From Gordonia sp. 'Campus' (GTDB lineage Bacteria > Actinomycetota > Actinomycetes > Mycobacteriales > Mycobacteriaceae): a stretch of DNA of 64,000 nt. Location of the stretch: positions 41,732 through 105,731 of the forward strand of contig NZ_JAKOIW010000018.1 of the NCBI RefSeq assembly GCF_022206305.1, given 5' to 3'. Numbering within the stretch: position 1 is the stretch's first letter; every line of letters starts with the position of its first letter. Under the pieces are notes generated by a model, which saw nothing but the letters and a program-made list of their open reading frames with translations, made no database searches and was not told the DNA's origin. Below, in pieces: positions 24,633 to 33,922 of the stretch. A program made the position numbers and the translations under genes.

Positions 24633-24879
24633 TGTCCCCCCGTTTGCGTCATGCTGACGCTCTTCTTCCCCCGAAGAATGCCGAACCGGTCATCTGCCGG
24701 ACGCGACCGTTCTGAAGTCGTTCGGCCAGCTTAGGTCCCCGCCGTGCGCGTGTCCCGAGGTTGCGACTTATCGGACCCCGATGGCTCGCGGCGACACCGA
24801 CCCGCCGGTGCCCACACACAGCACCGCCGGGCGCATCCGTGTGAGGATGCGCCCGGCGGTGTCGTCGGAAAATTTGGTG
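24633..24879. other. Intergenic region between mycolyltransferase and aldehyde dehydrogenase genes
   Basis: About 247 bases without a convincing gene. The left part should hold the promoter of the mycolyltransferase-like gene; the right part holds the strong hairpin described separately. I see nothing else in it. Confidence 0.6.
24822..24861 (-). terminator. Strong hairpin after the aldehyde dehydrogenase gene
   Basis: A perfect 17-bp stem (24822-24838 with 24845-24861) around a six-base loop, 18 bases past the stop at 24880. It lacks a T-tract, as is usual for actinobacterial intrinsic terminators. Confidence 0.8.
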
Positions 24880-26304
24880 TCAGGCGCCGAAGCCGAGCAG
24901 CGACTTCACCTCGAGGAACTCGTCGAAGGCGTAGTCGCTCCACTCGCGACCGTTGCCGCTCTTCTTGTAACCGCCGAACGGTGCGCTGGGGTCGAGCTGC
25001 GCGCCGTTGAGCGAGATCGAGCCGGCGCGGATCTGCGAGCCGATGCGGCGCACCTCGTCGACGTCCTTGCCCGAGACGTATCCGGCGAGGCCGTATTCGG
25101 TGTCGTTGGCGACCTTGATCGCTTCGTCGATCGAGTCGTAGCCGATCACGACGAGGACCGGACCGAACACCTCGGTGCGGGCGATCTCCATGTCGTTGGT
25201 GACATTGGTGAACACGGTGGGCTTCACGTAGTAACCGGTCTCGAGGCCCTCGGGACGGCCGGCGCCGCCGACGGCCGCGGTGGCACCGTCGGCGAGGGCC
25301 CGCTCGATGAGGCCCTGGATCTTGTCGAACTGCGCCTCGGAAACCACCGGACCCAGCTTCACGTCGGTGGTCGGGTCGCCGACGGTGAGCTCGGCGGCGA
25401 CGCCCTTGGCGATCTCGGCGACCTCGTCGACGCGACCCGCCGGGACCAGCATCCGGCTCGGGGCGTTGCAGGACTGGCCCGAGTTCATCATCATCGTCGC
25501 GATGCCGCCCGCGACGTTCTTCGCGAAGTCCTCGTCGTCGAGGATGATGTTCGGGCTCTTGCCGCCCAGTTCCTGTGCGACGCGCTTGACGGTCGGCGCC
25601 GCGCTCTTCGCGACCTCGATGCCGGCCCGGGTGGAACCGGTGAACGAGATCATGTCGATGCCCTCATGGCTCGACAGCGCGGCACCGACGCCGGGGCCGT
25701 CACCGTTGACGAGGTTGAACACGCCGGCGGGAACGCCCGCGGCGTCGAAGATCTCGGCGACGATCGCGGCCGAGAACGGTGCGACCTCCGACGGCTTGAG
25801 GACCATGGTGCAGCCGGTGGCCAGAGCCGGGGCGACCTTGCACATCACCTGGTTGAGCGGCCAGTTCCACGGAGTGATGAAGCCGCACACGCCGATCGGC
25901 TCCTTGGCGATGCGCGAGCTGCCCCGGTCCTCGACGAACTTGAAGTCGGGGAGTTGCGCGGCGGCGGTCATCAGGTGGCCGAGGCCGATGGGCACCTGGG
26001 CGGCGTTGGTGAGACCGACGGGCGAACCCATCTCCTCGGTGACCGCGGCGGCGAGATCGCCCATGCGGTTCTGGTACTCGGCGATGATCCGGTTGAGGAC
26101 CTCGAGGCGTTCTTCGACGGTGGTCTGACCCCAGGTGACGAATGCGCGACGAGCGGCGTCGACCGCTGCGTCGACGTCGGCGGCACTACCGATCGCGACC
26201 TGACCGGCCGACTTCTCGGTGGCCGGGTTGATGACGTCAATGAGGTTGAGCTCGGCGGGCTCGACCCACTGGCCGTCGATGTAGAACTTGGTGATGTCCG
26301 GCAT
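24880..26304 (-). CDS. NAD(P)-dependent aldehyde dehydrogenase
   Basis: A 474-residue aldehyde dehydrogenase of normal length. TPWNWPLNQ, the Rossmann motif FTGSTRAG, catalytic Glu in QELGGKSP and nucleophile Cys in [10 protein letters not shown] are all present. The frame opens at 26352, but ATG 26304 has GGAGG at ideal spacing and starts the conserved region. The substrate is unknown. It is divergent from the ABM-domain gene, and CTGGGAC/GTCCCAG lies between them. Confidence 0.93.
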   Translation of the reverse strand: MPDITKFYIDGQWVEPAELNLIDVINPATEKSAGQVAIGSAADVDAAVDAARRAFVTWGQTTVEERLEVLNRIIAEYQNRMGDLAAAVTEEMGSPVGLTNAAQVPIGLGHLMTAAAQLPDFKFVEDRGSSRIAKEPIGVCGFITPWNWPLNQVMCKVAPALATGCTMVLKPSEVAPFSAAIVAEIFDAAGVPAGVFNLVNGDGPGVGAALSSHEGIDMISFTGSTRAGIEVAKSAAPTVKRVAQELGGKSPNIILDDEDFAKNVAGGIATMMMNSGQSCNAPSRMLVPAGRVDEVAEIAKGVAAELTVGDPTTDVKLGPVVSEAQFDKIQGLIERALADGATAAVGGAGRPEGLETGYYVKPTVFTNVTNDMEIARTEVFGPVLVVIGYDSIDEAIKVANDTEYGLAGYVSGKDVDEVRRIGSQIRAGSISLNGAQLDPSAPFGGYKKSGNGREWSDYAFDEFLEVKSLLGFGA

Positions 26305-26422
26305 GGTGCCTCCATTGCAGCCTGAAGTGAGGACAATTGTTGTCTGTTTCACACTCTAGGCCCTGCCGCGATCGGGGTCTCGTGAATCCCCGCCTTCCGG
26401 GTGGAACACTTTGTGACACATT

Positions 26423-26440
26423 CTGGGACAGCCGTCCCAG
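26423..26440. promoter_or_regulatory. Inverted repeat between divergent ALDH and ABM genes
   Basis: CTGGGAC-AGCC-GTCCCAG (7-bp arms, four-base spacer), 49 bases upstream of the ABM-gene ATG. It could be an operator; no adjacent regulator is obvious. Confidence 0.4.
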
Positions 26441-26488
26441 TCGCATTCTGCGACGCTTCGTCCGTGTGCGGGGTACTAGGGTCGAGTC

Positions 26489-26809
26489 ATGATCCTCATC
26501 GTCGTGAAGTTCCCGATCAAGCCCGAGTACGCCGACGAGTGGCCCGAGCTGTCACGCGAGTTCACCGAGGCTACGCGCGCCGAACCCGGCAACAAGTGGT
26601 TCGACTGGTCGCGGTCGATGGAAGACCCGAACACCTACGTGCTGGTCGAGGCCTTCGACGACGACGCCGCCGAGGCGCACGTCACCGCTCCGCACTTCAA
26701 GCAGGCCCAGCAGGAACTCCCCAAGTACCTCCAGCGCACCCCCGACGTCATCAACACGACGATCGACGGGGACAGCTGGTCCGAACTCGGGGAGTTCCGG
26801 GTCGACTGA
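26489..26809 (+). CDS. ABM-domain protein, putative quinol-type monooxygenase
   Basis: A 106-residue single-domain protein of the antibiotic-biosynthesis-monooxygenase fold, beginning MILIVVKFPIKPEYADEW, with EPGNKWFDWSRS and the strand YVLVEAFDD. Such proteins act as cofactor-free monooxygenases or mop up reactive aldehydes/quinones. It is convergent with the MmpL gene, five bases away. Confidence 0.8.
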   Translation: MILIVVKFPIKPEYADEWPELSREFTEATRAEPGNKWFDWSRSMEDPNTYVLVEAFDDDAAEAHVTAPHFKQAQQELPKYLQRTPDVINTTIDGDSWSELGEFRVD

Positions 26810-26814
26810 TCTGC

Positions 26815-29172
26815 TCAGCGGCCGGCGCGGACCTCGGGGTCCGCGTCGGCTCCCGCGGCCGAGCCGGCGGGGGCGCTGCCGAGTCCCAGCTTCTCGCCCT
26901 CGATGTCGACCTCGGGCAGGATGCGATCCAGCCATCGCGGCAGCCACCAGGCCTTGTCACCCAGGACGGTGAGCACCGCGGGCATCAGCGTCATCCGGAC
27001 GACGAAGGCGTCGAAGAACACCGCGGCCGCGAGCGCGAAGCCCATCACCATGATGAACGCCATGTCCTGCAGCATGAACGCGGCGAACACCGAGATCATG
27101 ATGGCCGCGGCGGCCGCCACCACGCGGGCGCTGTGCCGGTACCCCTCGACCACCGCCGTCTTGGCGTCGGCGCCGTGCACGTACGCCTCCCGCATCCGGG
27201 TCACCAGGAACACCTGGTAGTCCATCGCGAGCCCGAACACGATGCCCACCAACATGATCGGCAGGAACGACACCAGCGGTTGCGGGTTGTCGACGATTCC
27301 CAGATCGCCATCGGTGAACAGGGCCACCGTCACACCGAAGGTCGCGGCGACGCTCAGCAGGAAGCCGAGGGCCGCGGTCAGCGGGACGAGGATCGAACGG
27401 AACACGATGATCAGCAGGGTGAACGCGAGACCCACCACGACCAGGAGGTAGGGGATCAGTGAACTCGACAGGCGGTCGGAGATGTCGAGTTCGATCGCGG
27501 TCTGGCCGGTGACGCCGTACGAGATGCCCGTCGCGCCCTGCACCTGGGACTCCATCTCGCGGAGCGCTTCGACCAGTGCGGGAGTCGCCTCGTCCGACGG
27601 CGCGGTCGACGGGATGATCGTGATCTTCGCGGTGTCCTGGGCCTCGTTGAGACCACCCGCGCCGATCTGGGCAACCGCGACGTCGTCGATACGACCGAGG
27701 TCGTCGACGAGGGTGTCGAAGGCGCGCAGACGCTCGCCGGTGTCCTCGATGGCCCGACCGTCCGCGACGACGACAAGCGGTCCGTTGAAGCCGGGGCCGT
27801 AACCCTCGGCGACCATGTCGTAGGCGCGGCGCTGTGTTTCGGACGGATCCGCGGTCCCGTCGTTGGGCAGCGCGAGCTTGAGCCCGGCCATCGGGATCGC
27901 GAGGACGATCATGATGCCCACGATCGCGACCGTCACGGTGCGCGGCCGGGCCACGACGCGCTGGACCCAACGTTGGCCGTTGTGGACGCGGTCGGCGTCA
28001 TCCGGTCCGACATCGGGTGCGTTGAGGCGCGGCACCCGTCCCGCGAAGGCCTTGCCGCCGAAGAGGCCGAGGATCGCCGGCAGGAGTGTGAGGGCGACCA
28101 GCACGGCTGCGACGACGGTGCCTGCGGCGGCGATACCCATCGCGGTCAGGAACGGGATGTTCACGATCGCGAGGGCGGCCAGCGCGATGACCACGGTGCT
28201 GCCGGCGAAGACGACCGCGGAACCGGCGGTGCCGACCGCTCTGCCCGCCGCATCGGCCCGGCTCGCCGATCGATGGATCTCGTGGCGATAGCGGGAGACG
28301 ATGAACAGCGCGTAGTCGATGCCGACCGCGAGGCCGATCATCGTCGCGAGGATGGGGGTCTCGTTGCTGAGATCGAAGAAGTGAGTGCCCATCTGGACGC
28401 CGAGCATCCCGATCGCCACGCCGACGATCGCGGTGATGATCGGCATGCCCCACGCGACGAGGGAGGCGAACGTGAGGATGAGGATCAGCGCGCCCACACC
28501 GATGCCGATCAGCTCAGAGGTGATCCCGAGCTCGAATTGCTGGGTGGCCGAGCCCTTCATCTCGACGGTGAGCCCCGCAGCGCGCGCGTCGTCGGCGATC
28601 TTGTCCATCTGTTCGCGCATCGTCTCGGTGACATCCGACGACGCCTCGACATTCAAGGAGGCGCCGAGCTGCGCGACGGTGCCCGCCGCGTTGATCGGTG
28701 ACGTGGCCTGCGCGTCGGCGGCCGCCTCCTCGGCGTTCTTGCCGAAGGTCTTCTCCTGGAAGGCCGCCGACAGTTCGCGGAGCTGACCCGGTGACTGCTC
28801 GGTGCCGTAGGAGACGAACGGGTTGGTGATCGAGTCGGGGTTCTTGACGTCCTCGACCGACTTCAGTCCGGCGACCATCGAGTCGATGGCCTCCTGGTAT
28901 CGGGGCTCGGTCAGCGTCGAACCCTCTGGTGCGCGAACGACATACGTGACGCCGATGTCTGAGCCGAAGGTCGCCTCGCCGGGGAAGCGCTCGACCATCA
29001 GGTCCTGCGCCTTCTCCGACGGGATGCCCGGGATCGAGAACGACTCCGAGGTCGGTTTGGCCAGAAGGCTCGCGCCGATGCCCAGTCCGATGAGGACCAG
29101 AACCCAGATCGCGATGGTCTTGAGGCGGTTCTCGAACGCCCATCGCCCTAGTCGGTACAGGTGTGTTGCCAC
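26815..29172 (-). CDS. MmpL/RND-family membrane transporter
   Basis: A 785-residue RND protein with two repeats of one helix, a large periplasmic loop (about residues 40-195 and 420-560) and a five- to six-helix bundle. Typical segments are GIDYALFIVSRYRHE in repeat 1 and GLAMDYQVFLVTRMREAY in repeat 2; the Asp-Tyr pairs belong to the proton path. It probably exports a lipid or drug. Its start is two bases after the stop of the TetR gene on the same strand, so the regulator and transporter form one operon. Confidence 0.93.
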   Translation of the reverse strand: MATHLYRLGRWAFENRLKTIAIWVLVLIGLGIGASLLAKPTSESFSIPGIPSEKAQDLMVERFPGEATFGSDIGVTYVVRAPEGSTLTEPRYQEAIDSMVAGLKSVEDVKNPDSITNPFVSYGTEQSPGQLRELSAAFQEKTFGKNAEEAAADAQATSPINAAGTVAQLGASLNVEASSDVTETMREQMDKIADDARAAGLTVEMKGSATQQFELGITSELIGIGVGALILILTFASLVAWGMPIITAIVGVAIGMLGVQMGTHFFDLSNETPILATMIGLAVGIDYALFIVSRYRHEIHRSASRADAAGRAVGTAGSAVVFAGSTVVIALAALAIVNIPFLTAMGIAAAGTVVAAVLVALTLLPAILGLFGGKAFAGRVPRLNAPDVGPDDADRVHNGQRWVQRVVARPRTVTVAIVGIMIVLAIPMAGLKLALPNDGTADPSETQRRAYDMVAEGYGPGFNGPLVVVADGRAIEDTGERLRAFDTLVDDLGRIDDVAVAQIGAGGLNEAQDTAKITIIPSTAPSDEATPALVEALREMESQVQGATGISYGVTGQTAIELDISDRLSSSLIPYLLVVVGLAFTLLIIVFRSILVPLTAALGFLLSVAATFGVTVALFTDGDLGIVDNPQPLVSFLPIMLVGIVFGLAMDYQVFLVTRMREAYVHGADAKTAVVEGYRHSARVVAAAAAIMISVFAAFMLQDMAFIMVMGFALAAAVFFDAFVVRMTLMPAVLTVLGDKAWWLPRWLDRILPEVDIEGEKLGLGSAPAGSAAGADADPEVRAGR

Positions 29173-29173
29173 G

Positions 29174-29842
29174 TCAAAGCTCCTCGGGGGATGGGACGGC
29201 GAGATCGTTCATGGGTGGGATCGGTTGCGACAGGCCGGATGCCAGCTGATCGAAGGCGGACTCCAGGACCGAGGCCAGGTCAGCCGGCTCGTCTGCGGTG
29301 TCGTCGTGATGCGTCACCCAGAATTCGAGGGCGACACGGATGGTGGTGATCGCGTTGTGCAGGACGAGCCGCGGGTACAGGGTGTGTGCAGGCTGGCCGC
29401 GCTGTGCGCACAGTTCGGCGAGTCGGGCCTCGACGGTGTCGCCCAACTCCATGTCCCGGGACCTGGCCGTCAACCCGGGATCGGTGTCGAGAAGGCGTAG
29501 CAGCGCGACGATCTCGGCGGGGTCGCCGACATCGGGCGAGGTGGCGGCATCGATGAGAGCCGTGCGGACCGAGCAGAAGAAACTCTCGTCCGTCGGCCGG
29601 GCCTCGATTCGTTCCACGATCGTGTCGAACAGCGACGACACGAAATACAGCAGCGCGTCCTCTTTGCCGCTGAAGTAGTTGTGGAACGTCCGGACCGAGA
29701 CATTGGCCTCGGCCGCGACGGCGTCGATCGTCACATGGTCGATGCCGGCCCGGGTGGACAACCGGAGCACGGCGCGGGCGAGCGCCGAGCGGGTGGCCGC
29801 TTTCTTCGCTTCGCGGAGGCCGGTGGAGTGCACGACTTCCAC
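29174..29842 (-). CDS. TetR-family regulator of the adjacent MmpL transporter
   Basis: A 222-residue TetR protein with the helix-turn-helix at about residues 15-62 (VSVRTFHNYFSGKE). The GTG 29842 start is only 10 bases from a perfect palindrome and has no ribosome site, so translation may be leaderless or may begin slightly downstream. The MmpL gene follows immediately, so the protein likely represses its own operon and is released by a transported compound. Confidence 0.88.
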   Translation of the reverse strand: MEVVHSTGLREAKKAATRSALARAVLRLSTRAGIDHVTIDAVAAEANVSVRTFHNYFSGKEDALLYFVSSLFDTIVERIEARPTDESFFCSVRTALIDAATSPDVGDPAEIVALLRLLDTDPGLTARSRDMELGDTVEARLAELCAQRGQPAHTLYPRLVLHNAITTIRVALEFWVTHHDDTADEPADLASVLESAFDQLASGLSQPIPPMNDLAVPSPEEL

Positions 29843-29852
29843 CGTACGGAAG

Positions 29853-29877
29853 TTGCAGAAGTCTGCAATGTTGCAGA
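29853..29877. promoter_or_regulatory. Operator for the TetR-MmpL operon
   Basis: Perfect inverted repeat TTGCAGA-AG-TCTGCAA at 29853-29868, followed by a third half-site TTGCAGA at 29871-29877. It lies right before the TetR start, where bound protein would block transcription. The match to this TetR is inferred from position. Confidence 0.7.
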
Positions 29878-29942
29878 GTCATGCATTATTTAGGAGAGTC
29901 CTCACACCGCGTACCCGGCGATGACGCGCATCACACCGGCGA

Positions 29943-30956
29943 TCACCCCAGGGTCGACGCCCGGGCGACGAGTTCGGGCTGGAACACCAGGTTCGACGGT
30001 TCGTGGCGTTCCGCGGGATCGTTTGCCGCGCTGATCAGCAGGTCGACCGCGGTGACGCCGATCCGGGTGGTCGGCTGCCGGATCGAGGACAACGGGACGA
30101 CGGCCGACCTGGCGAAGTCGATGTCGTCGTAACCGATGATCGCCACGTCGTCGGGGACCCGCACACCTCCGGCGAGCATGGTGAAGGCTTGCAACACACC
30201 GATGGCGAGGAGGTCGTTGGCGCAGAAGACCGCATCCGGGAGGCCGTGCGGACCGCGATCCAGCAAGGCGGTGCCCACCTCACGCCCGGCCAACACGCTC
30301 AGAGTCGTCGTGTCCACGACCTCCAGGGTCGCCCCGTCGACGCCGGAGACCGCGTCCTGGGCGCCGCGGCGACGGTCGGCGACCTGCCGCAGTCCCCCGG
30401 GCCCGCCGACGAAGACGATGCGGCGGCGCCCGGTCTCGCACAGATGCGACACCGCCAGGCGCCCGCCCGCGATGTCGTCCACGGCAACGGAGTCGAAGGG
30501 GGAGCCGCCCGCGTCGCGGTCGACGAGGATGACCGGGGTGCCGCGGCGTCGCAGGGACTCGAACCGGCGCAGATCGTCGCCGATGGGGGAGACGAGCAAT
30601 CCGAACACCCGCTGTTCGTCGAAGGTGTCGAGGTAGGCCTGCTCGCGCGACTCGTCATCGTCGGACGTGCCGAGCAGAACCGTGAGGTCGTGGTCGCCCG
30701 CGCGGCGTTCGGCGGCCCGCGCGATGTCGGTGAAGAACGGGTTCCCGACATCGAGGACCACCAGCCCGACGCATCGGGACCGTCCCGCCCGGAGTTGACG
30801 CGCGGCGTCGTTGCGTACGAAGCCGAGTTGGTCGATCGCCGCCTGGACCCGGGCGACGGTGGACGGGGAGACCTTCCCCGGAGCGTTGAGCACGTTCGAG
30901 ACCGTGCCCACCGACACCGAGGCCGCGGCGGCGACGTCACGCATGCTCACACTCAT
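29943..30956 (-). CDS. LacI-family transcriptional regulator
   Basis: A 337-residue regulator. The N-terminal helix-turn-helix and hinge (MRDVAAAASVSVGTVSNVLN, then LRAGRS) are followed by a periplasmic-binding-protein-like sensor with VGLVVLDVGNPFF and IGYDDIDFA. It is divergent from the DHA2 efflux gene. LacI-type operators of the ATTGAAAC class lie in the rhamnose locus 8-10 kb away, so this could be the rhamnose regulator; the distance leaves that open. Confidence 0.88.
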   Translation of the reverse strand: MSVSMRDVAAAASVSVGTVSNVLNAPGKVSPSTVARVQAAIDQLGFVRNDAARQLRAGRSRCVGLVVLDVGNPFFTDIARAAERRAGDHDLTVLLGTSDDDESREQAYLDTFDEQRVFGLLVSPIGDDLRRFESLRRRGTPVILVDRDAGGSPFDSVAVDDIAGGRLAVSHLCETGRRRIVFVGGPGGLRQVADRRRGAQDAVSGVDGATLEVVDTTTLSVLAGREVGTALLDRGPHGLPDAVFCANDLLAIGVLQAFTMLAGGVRVPDDVAIIGYDDIDFARSAVVPLSSIRQPTTRIGVTAVDLLISAANDPAERHEPSNLVFQPELVARASTLG

Positions 30957-30980
30957 GGGTTCATCTCACCAGACGCGGTG

Positions 30981-30999
30981 CGCGTACACGCGGTACGCG
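30981..30999. promoter_or_regulatory. Inverted repeat between LacI and MFS genes
   Basis: CGCGTAC-ACGCG-GTACGCG, 7-bp arms with a five-base spacer, 24 bases upstream of the LacI start. It is a possible operator for either divergent gene. The odd spacing differs from the CG-centred sites seen in the rhamnose locus. Confidence 0.4.
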
Positions 31000-31135
31000 G
31001 AGTCGGGAGGGTCGCCCATCTCCCGGCCTGGTTGACTACGAACAGGTTTCGTCCCGCCACGTTTCGTCCACTCTGGTGTCGTTCTGGCGCGTCGGGCACC
31101 ACCTGCGCGGCACCTCCAGCACGAAAGGCGACTCG

Positions 31136-32608
31136 ATGTCGACTCCGGCCAGTCCGTTCTCCGCCGACTACCAACCCGATCCGCGCCGGTGGAAGGCCCT
31201 GGCGGTGTGTCTGGTGGTGGGATTCATGACGCTGCTCGACGTCTCGATCGTGAACGTCGCGCTGCCGTCCATCGAGGCCGGGCTCGGTGCCACGTCCGCC
31301 GATCTGTCGTGGGTCGTGTCCGGGTACGCGCTCACCTTCGGTCTGGTACTCGTGCCCGCCGGGCGGGTCGGTGACGCCCGGGGCCGCAAGGTGACCTTCC
31401 TGGTCGGACTGACTCTGTTCGTGCTGGCATCGGCAGCATGCGGGGTGGCGCAGGGCCCGACCCAGCTCGTCGTCTTCCGCCTGATCCAGGGCGTTGCAGG
31501 CGGCATTCTCGCTCCGCAGGTCTCCGGCCTCATCCAGCTGCTGTTCCGCGGGGCCGAGCGCGGCAAGGCCTTCGGTATGTTCGCCGCGACCATCGGGATC
31601 TCGACGGCGGTCGGACCGCTGCTCGGCGGTGTCCTCATCCAGCTGGGCGGCGGAGTCGACGGCTGGCGGTGGATCTTCTTCGTCAACGTGCCGATCGGTG
31701 TCGCCGCCTTCGTCGCCGCGATCCGGCTGATCCCGGCCCGGCCCGACGAGCTCAAGCAACCACTGCGCGGGAGTTTCGACCCCGTCGGCGTGGTGCTGCT
31801 GGGAGTCGGCGTGTTCGCACTGATGCTGCCCCTCGTGCAGGAACAGGAGTGGCCCGGCGCGCAGAAGTGGCTGCTGCTGATCGTGGCAGCGGTGTTGCTC
31901 GGCGCGTTCGTGCTGTGGGAACGCCGCCAGGGTCGGGCGGGACATCAGCAACTCGTCGACCTCTCGCTGTTCTCGATGCGGTCGTATTCACTCGGCTGCA
32001 TCATCGCCATGGTCTACTTCGCGGGCTTCACCACGGTGTTCTTCATCTACACCCTGTTCGTCCAGCAGGGTCTGGGCTACTCGGCGCTGCAGGCAGGGCT
32101 GGCGGTCACGCCGTTCGCCCTGGGGTCCGCGGTGTCGGCTGCAGTCGGCGGCAACATCGTCAACCGGGTGGGTCGGTCGTTGGTGCTGCTCGGCCTGGGG
32201 CTCGTCGTCCTCGGGATGATCACGACGATCCTCGCCGTCCAGTTCGTGCCGGGCCACAACGTCGGTTACGCCGCCGCGTTGCCGCTGCTCGTCGCCGGTG
32301 TCGGCTCGGGTCTGGTGATCTCGCCGAACCTCACGCTGAGCCTCGACCAGGTGCCGGTCACCAAGGCCGGCATCGCCGGAGGCGTCCTGCAGACCGGCCA
32401 GCGCATCGGCGCCGCGGCCGGTATCGCGCTCGTCGGTGCGGTGTTCTTCGCCCAGGTCGCCAACAGCGGCGGCGATTGGGCCCGTGCCTTCCAGATCGGG
32501 CTCGCGACCGCCGCCGGCCTGGTCCTCATCGCGCTGGTGGTGGGGCTGGTCGACCACTTCGGACATCGACGCGAACAGTCCCCGGACGTCGGGGCACGAT
32601 CCGCCTGA
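31136..32608 (+). CDS. DHA2-family MFS drug efflux transporter
   Basis: A 490-residue transporter with about 14 transmembrane helices. TLLDVSIVNVALPSI in helix 1 and GRVGDARGRKVTF between helices 2 and 3 are the DHA2 signatures. ATG 31136 has AAAGG nearby; the frame opens earlier at 31076 without support. It probably expels drugs or toxic metabolites by proton antiport. A bidirectional hairpin follows. Confidence 0.9.
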   Translation: MSTPASPFSADYQPDPRRWKALAVCLVVGFMTLLDVSIVNVALPSIEAGLGATSADLSWVVSGYALTFGLVLVPAGRVGDARGRKVTFLVGLTLFVLASAACGVAQGPTQLVVFRLIQGVAGGILAPQVSGLIQLLFRGAERGKAFGMFAATIGISTAVGPLLGGVLIQLGGGVDGWRWIFFVNVPIGVAAFVAAIRLIPARPDELKQPLRGSFDPVGVVLLGVGVFALMLPLVQEQEWPGAQKWLLLIVAAVLLGAFVLWERRQGRAGHQQLVDLSLFSMRSYSLGCIIAMVYFAGFTTVFFIYTLFVQQGLGYSALQAGLAVTPFALGSAVSAAVGGNIVNRVGRSLVLLGLGLVVLGMITTILAVQFVPGHNVGYAAALPLLVAGVGSGLVISPNLTLSLDQVPVTKAGIAGGVLQTGQRIGAAAGIALVGAVFFAQVANSGGDWARAFQIGLATAAGLVLIALVVGLVDHFGHRREQSPDVGARSA

Positions 32609-32620
32609 TCAGACGCGGAA

Positions 32621-32645
32621 GGGCCCGATCGCAAGAATCGGGCCC
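32621..32645. terminator. Bidirectional terminator hairpin
   Basis: GGGCCCGAT-7-ATCGGGCCC (9-bp stem, loop CGCAAGA) between the convergent MFS and lactate dehydrogenase genes. It can serve both strands; there is no T-tract. Confidence 0.75.
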
Positions 32646-32662
32646 CCCGCGACACCGTGGCG

Positions 32663-33922
32663 TCAGGAACGCGCCCGAGGCACCAGACGCTCGAGCTGGG
32701 TCACATGCGCGGGTGTCAGCTCCTCCAGGGATGCGACCCCGAGCAGGCGCATGGTGCGCGCGATCTGCTCGCCCAGGATCTCGATCATCCGGTCGACCCC
32801 GGCCTCGCCCCCGGCCATCAGGCCGTACAGGTAGGCGCGTCCGACGAGCGTGAATCGGGCGCCGAGTGCGACCGATGCCACGATGTCGGCGCCGCTCATG
32901 ATGCCGGTGTCCAACATGACCTCGGTGTCCGCGCCGACCTCCCGGGCGACGTCCGGCAGGAGGTGGAACGGGATCGGTGCCCGATCCAGCTGACGCCCAC
33001 CGTGATTCGACAGGACGATGCCATCGGCGCCGAGTCCGGTGACGGCCTTGGCGTCGTCGACGGTCTGGATGCCCTTGACCACCAGCTTGCCCGGCCACTG
33101 CGACTTGATCCAGGCCAGGTCGTCGAAGGTGACAGTCGGGTCGAACATGGTGTCCAGCAGCTCGGCCACGGTGCCCGACCATCGGTCGAGGGACGCGAAG
33201 GCGAGGGGTTCGGTGGTCAGGAAGTCGATCCACCACTGCGGCCGCGGGATCGCGTTGACCACCGTCTTGGCGGTGAGGGCGGGCGGGATCGACATGCCGT
33301 TGCGCTTGTCACGCAGGCGTGCCCCGGCGACCGGGACGTCGACCGTCACGAGCAGCGTGTCGTAGCCGGCCTTCGCGGCCCGGTCGACCAGGGCCATCGA
33401 CCGCTCGCGGTCCTTCCACATGTACAGCTGGAACCAATTGCGCCCGTGGGGGTTCGCGTCCTTGACGTCTTCGATCGACGCGGTGCCCATCGTCGACAGC
33501 GAGAACGGGATGCCTGCGCGTCCGGCAGCACGCGCACCCGCGTACTCGCCCTCGGTCTGCATCATCCGGGTGAACCCGGTCGGCGCGATGCCGAACGGCA
33601 GTTCCGAGCGTCCGCCCAGGATGGTCGACGAGGTGTCGACCTTCGAGACGTCGCGCAGGATCGCCGGATGGAACTCGATGTCGGAGAACGCCTGACGTGC
33701 ACGTTCGATGGACAGCTCCGCCTCGGCGGACCCGTCGGTGTAGTCGAAGGCCGCCTTGGGGGTGCGCCGCTTGGCGATCTTGCGAAGGTCCTCGATGGTG
33801 AGCGCGGCGTCGAGGCGGCGCTTCTTGGCATCGAACTGCGGCTTCTTGAACTGCATCAGCGGCGCGAGGTCGCGCGGCTTGGGTACTCGGCGCTTCATAG
33901 CGGAACCGGTGTCCATGGTCAT
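32663..33922 (-). CDS. lldD: FMN-dependent L-lactate dehydrogenase, LldD-like
   Basis: A 419-residue alpha-hydroxy-acid oxidase-family flavoenzyme. [21 protein letters not shown], and the active-site block [12 protein letters not shown] (catalytic His with substrate-binding Arg) are present. It oxidises L-lactate to pyruvate with quinone as acceptor. The start overlaps the rhaB stop by four bases, so it is the last gene of the rhamnose operon. There it would finish the L-lactaldehyde branch after oxidation to L-lactate. Confidence 0.9.
   Translation of the reverse strand: MTMDTGSAMKRRVPKPRDLAPLMQFKKPQFDAKKRRLDAALTIEDLRKIAKRRTPKAAFDYTDGSAEAELSIERARQAFSDIEFHPAILRDVSKVDTSSTILGGRSELPFGIAPTGFTRMMQTEGEYAGARAAGRAGIPFSLSTMGTASIEDVKDANPHGRNWFQLYMWKDRERSMALVDRAAKAGYDTLLVTVDVPVAGARLRDKRNGMSIPPALTAKTVVNAIPRPQWWIDFLTTEPLAFASLDRWSGTVAELLDTMFDPTVTFDDLAWIKSQWPGKLVVKGIQTVDDAKAVTGLGADGIVLSNHGGRQLDRAPIPFHLLPDVAREVGADTEVMLDTGIMSGADIVASVALGARFTLVGRAYLYGLMAGGEAGVDRMIEILGEQIARTMRLLGVASLEELTPAHVTQLERLVPRARS

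Noticed and set aside
24781..26325. A 514-codon plus-strand frame over the aldehyde dehydrogenase
   Set aside because: Antisense shadow; the minus strand has all aldehyde dehydrogenase motifs and a ribosome site.
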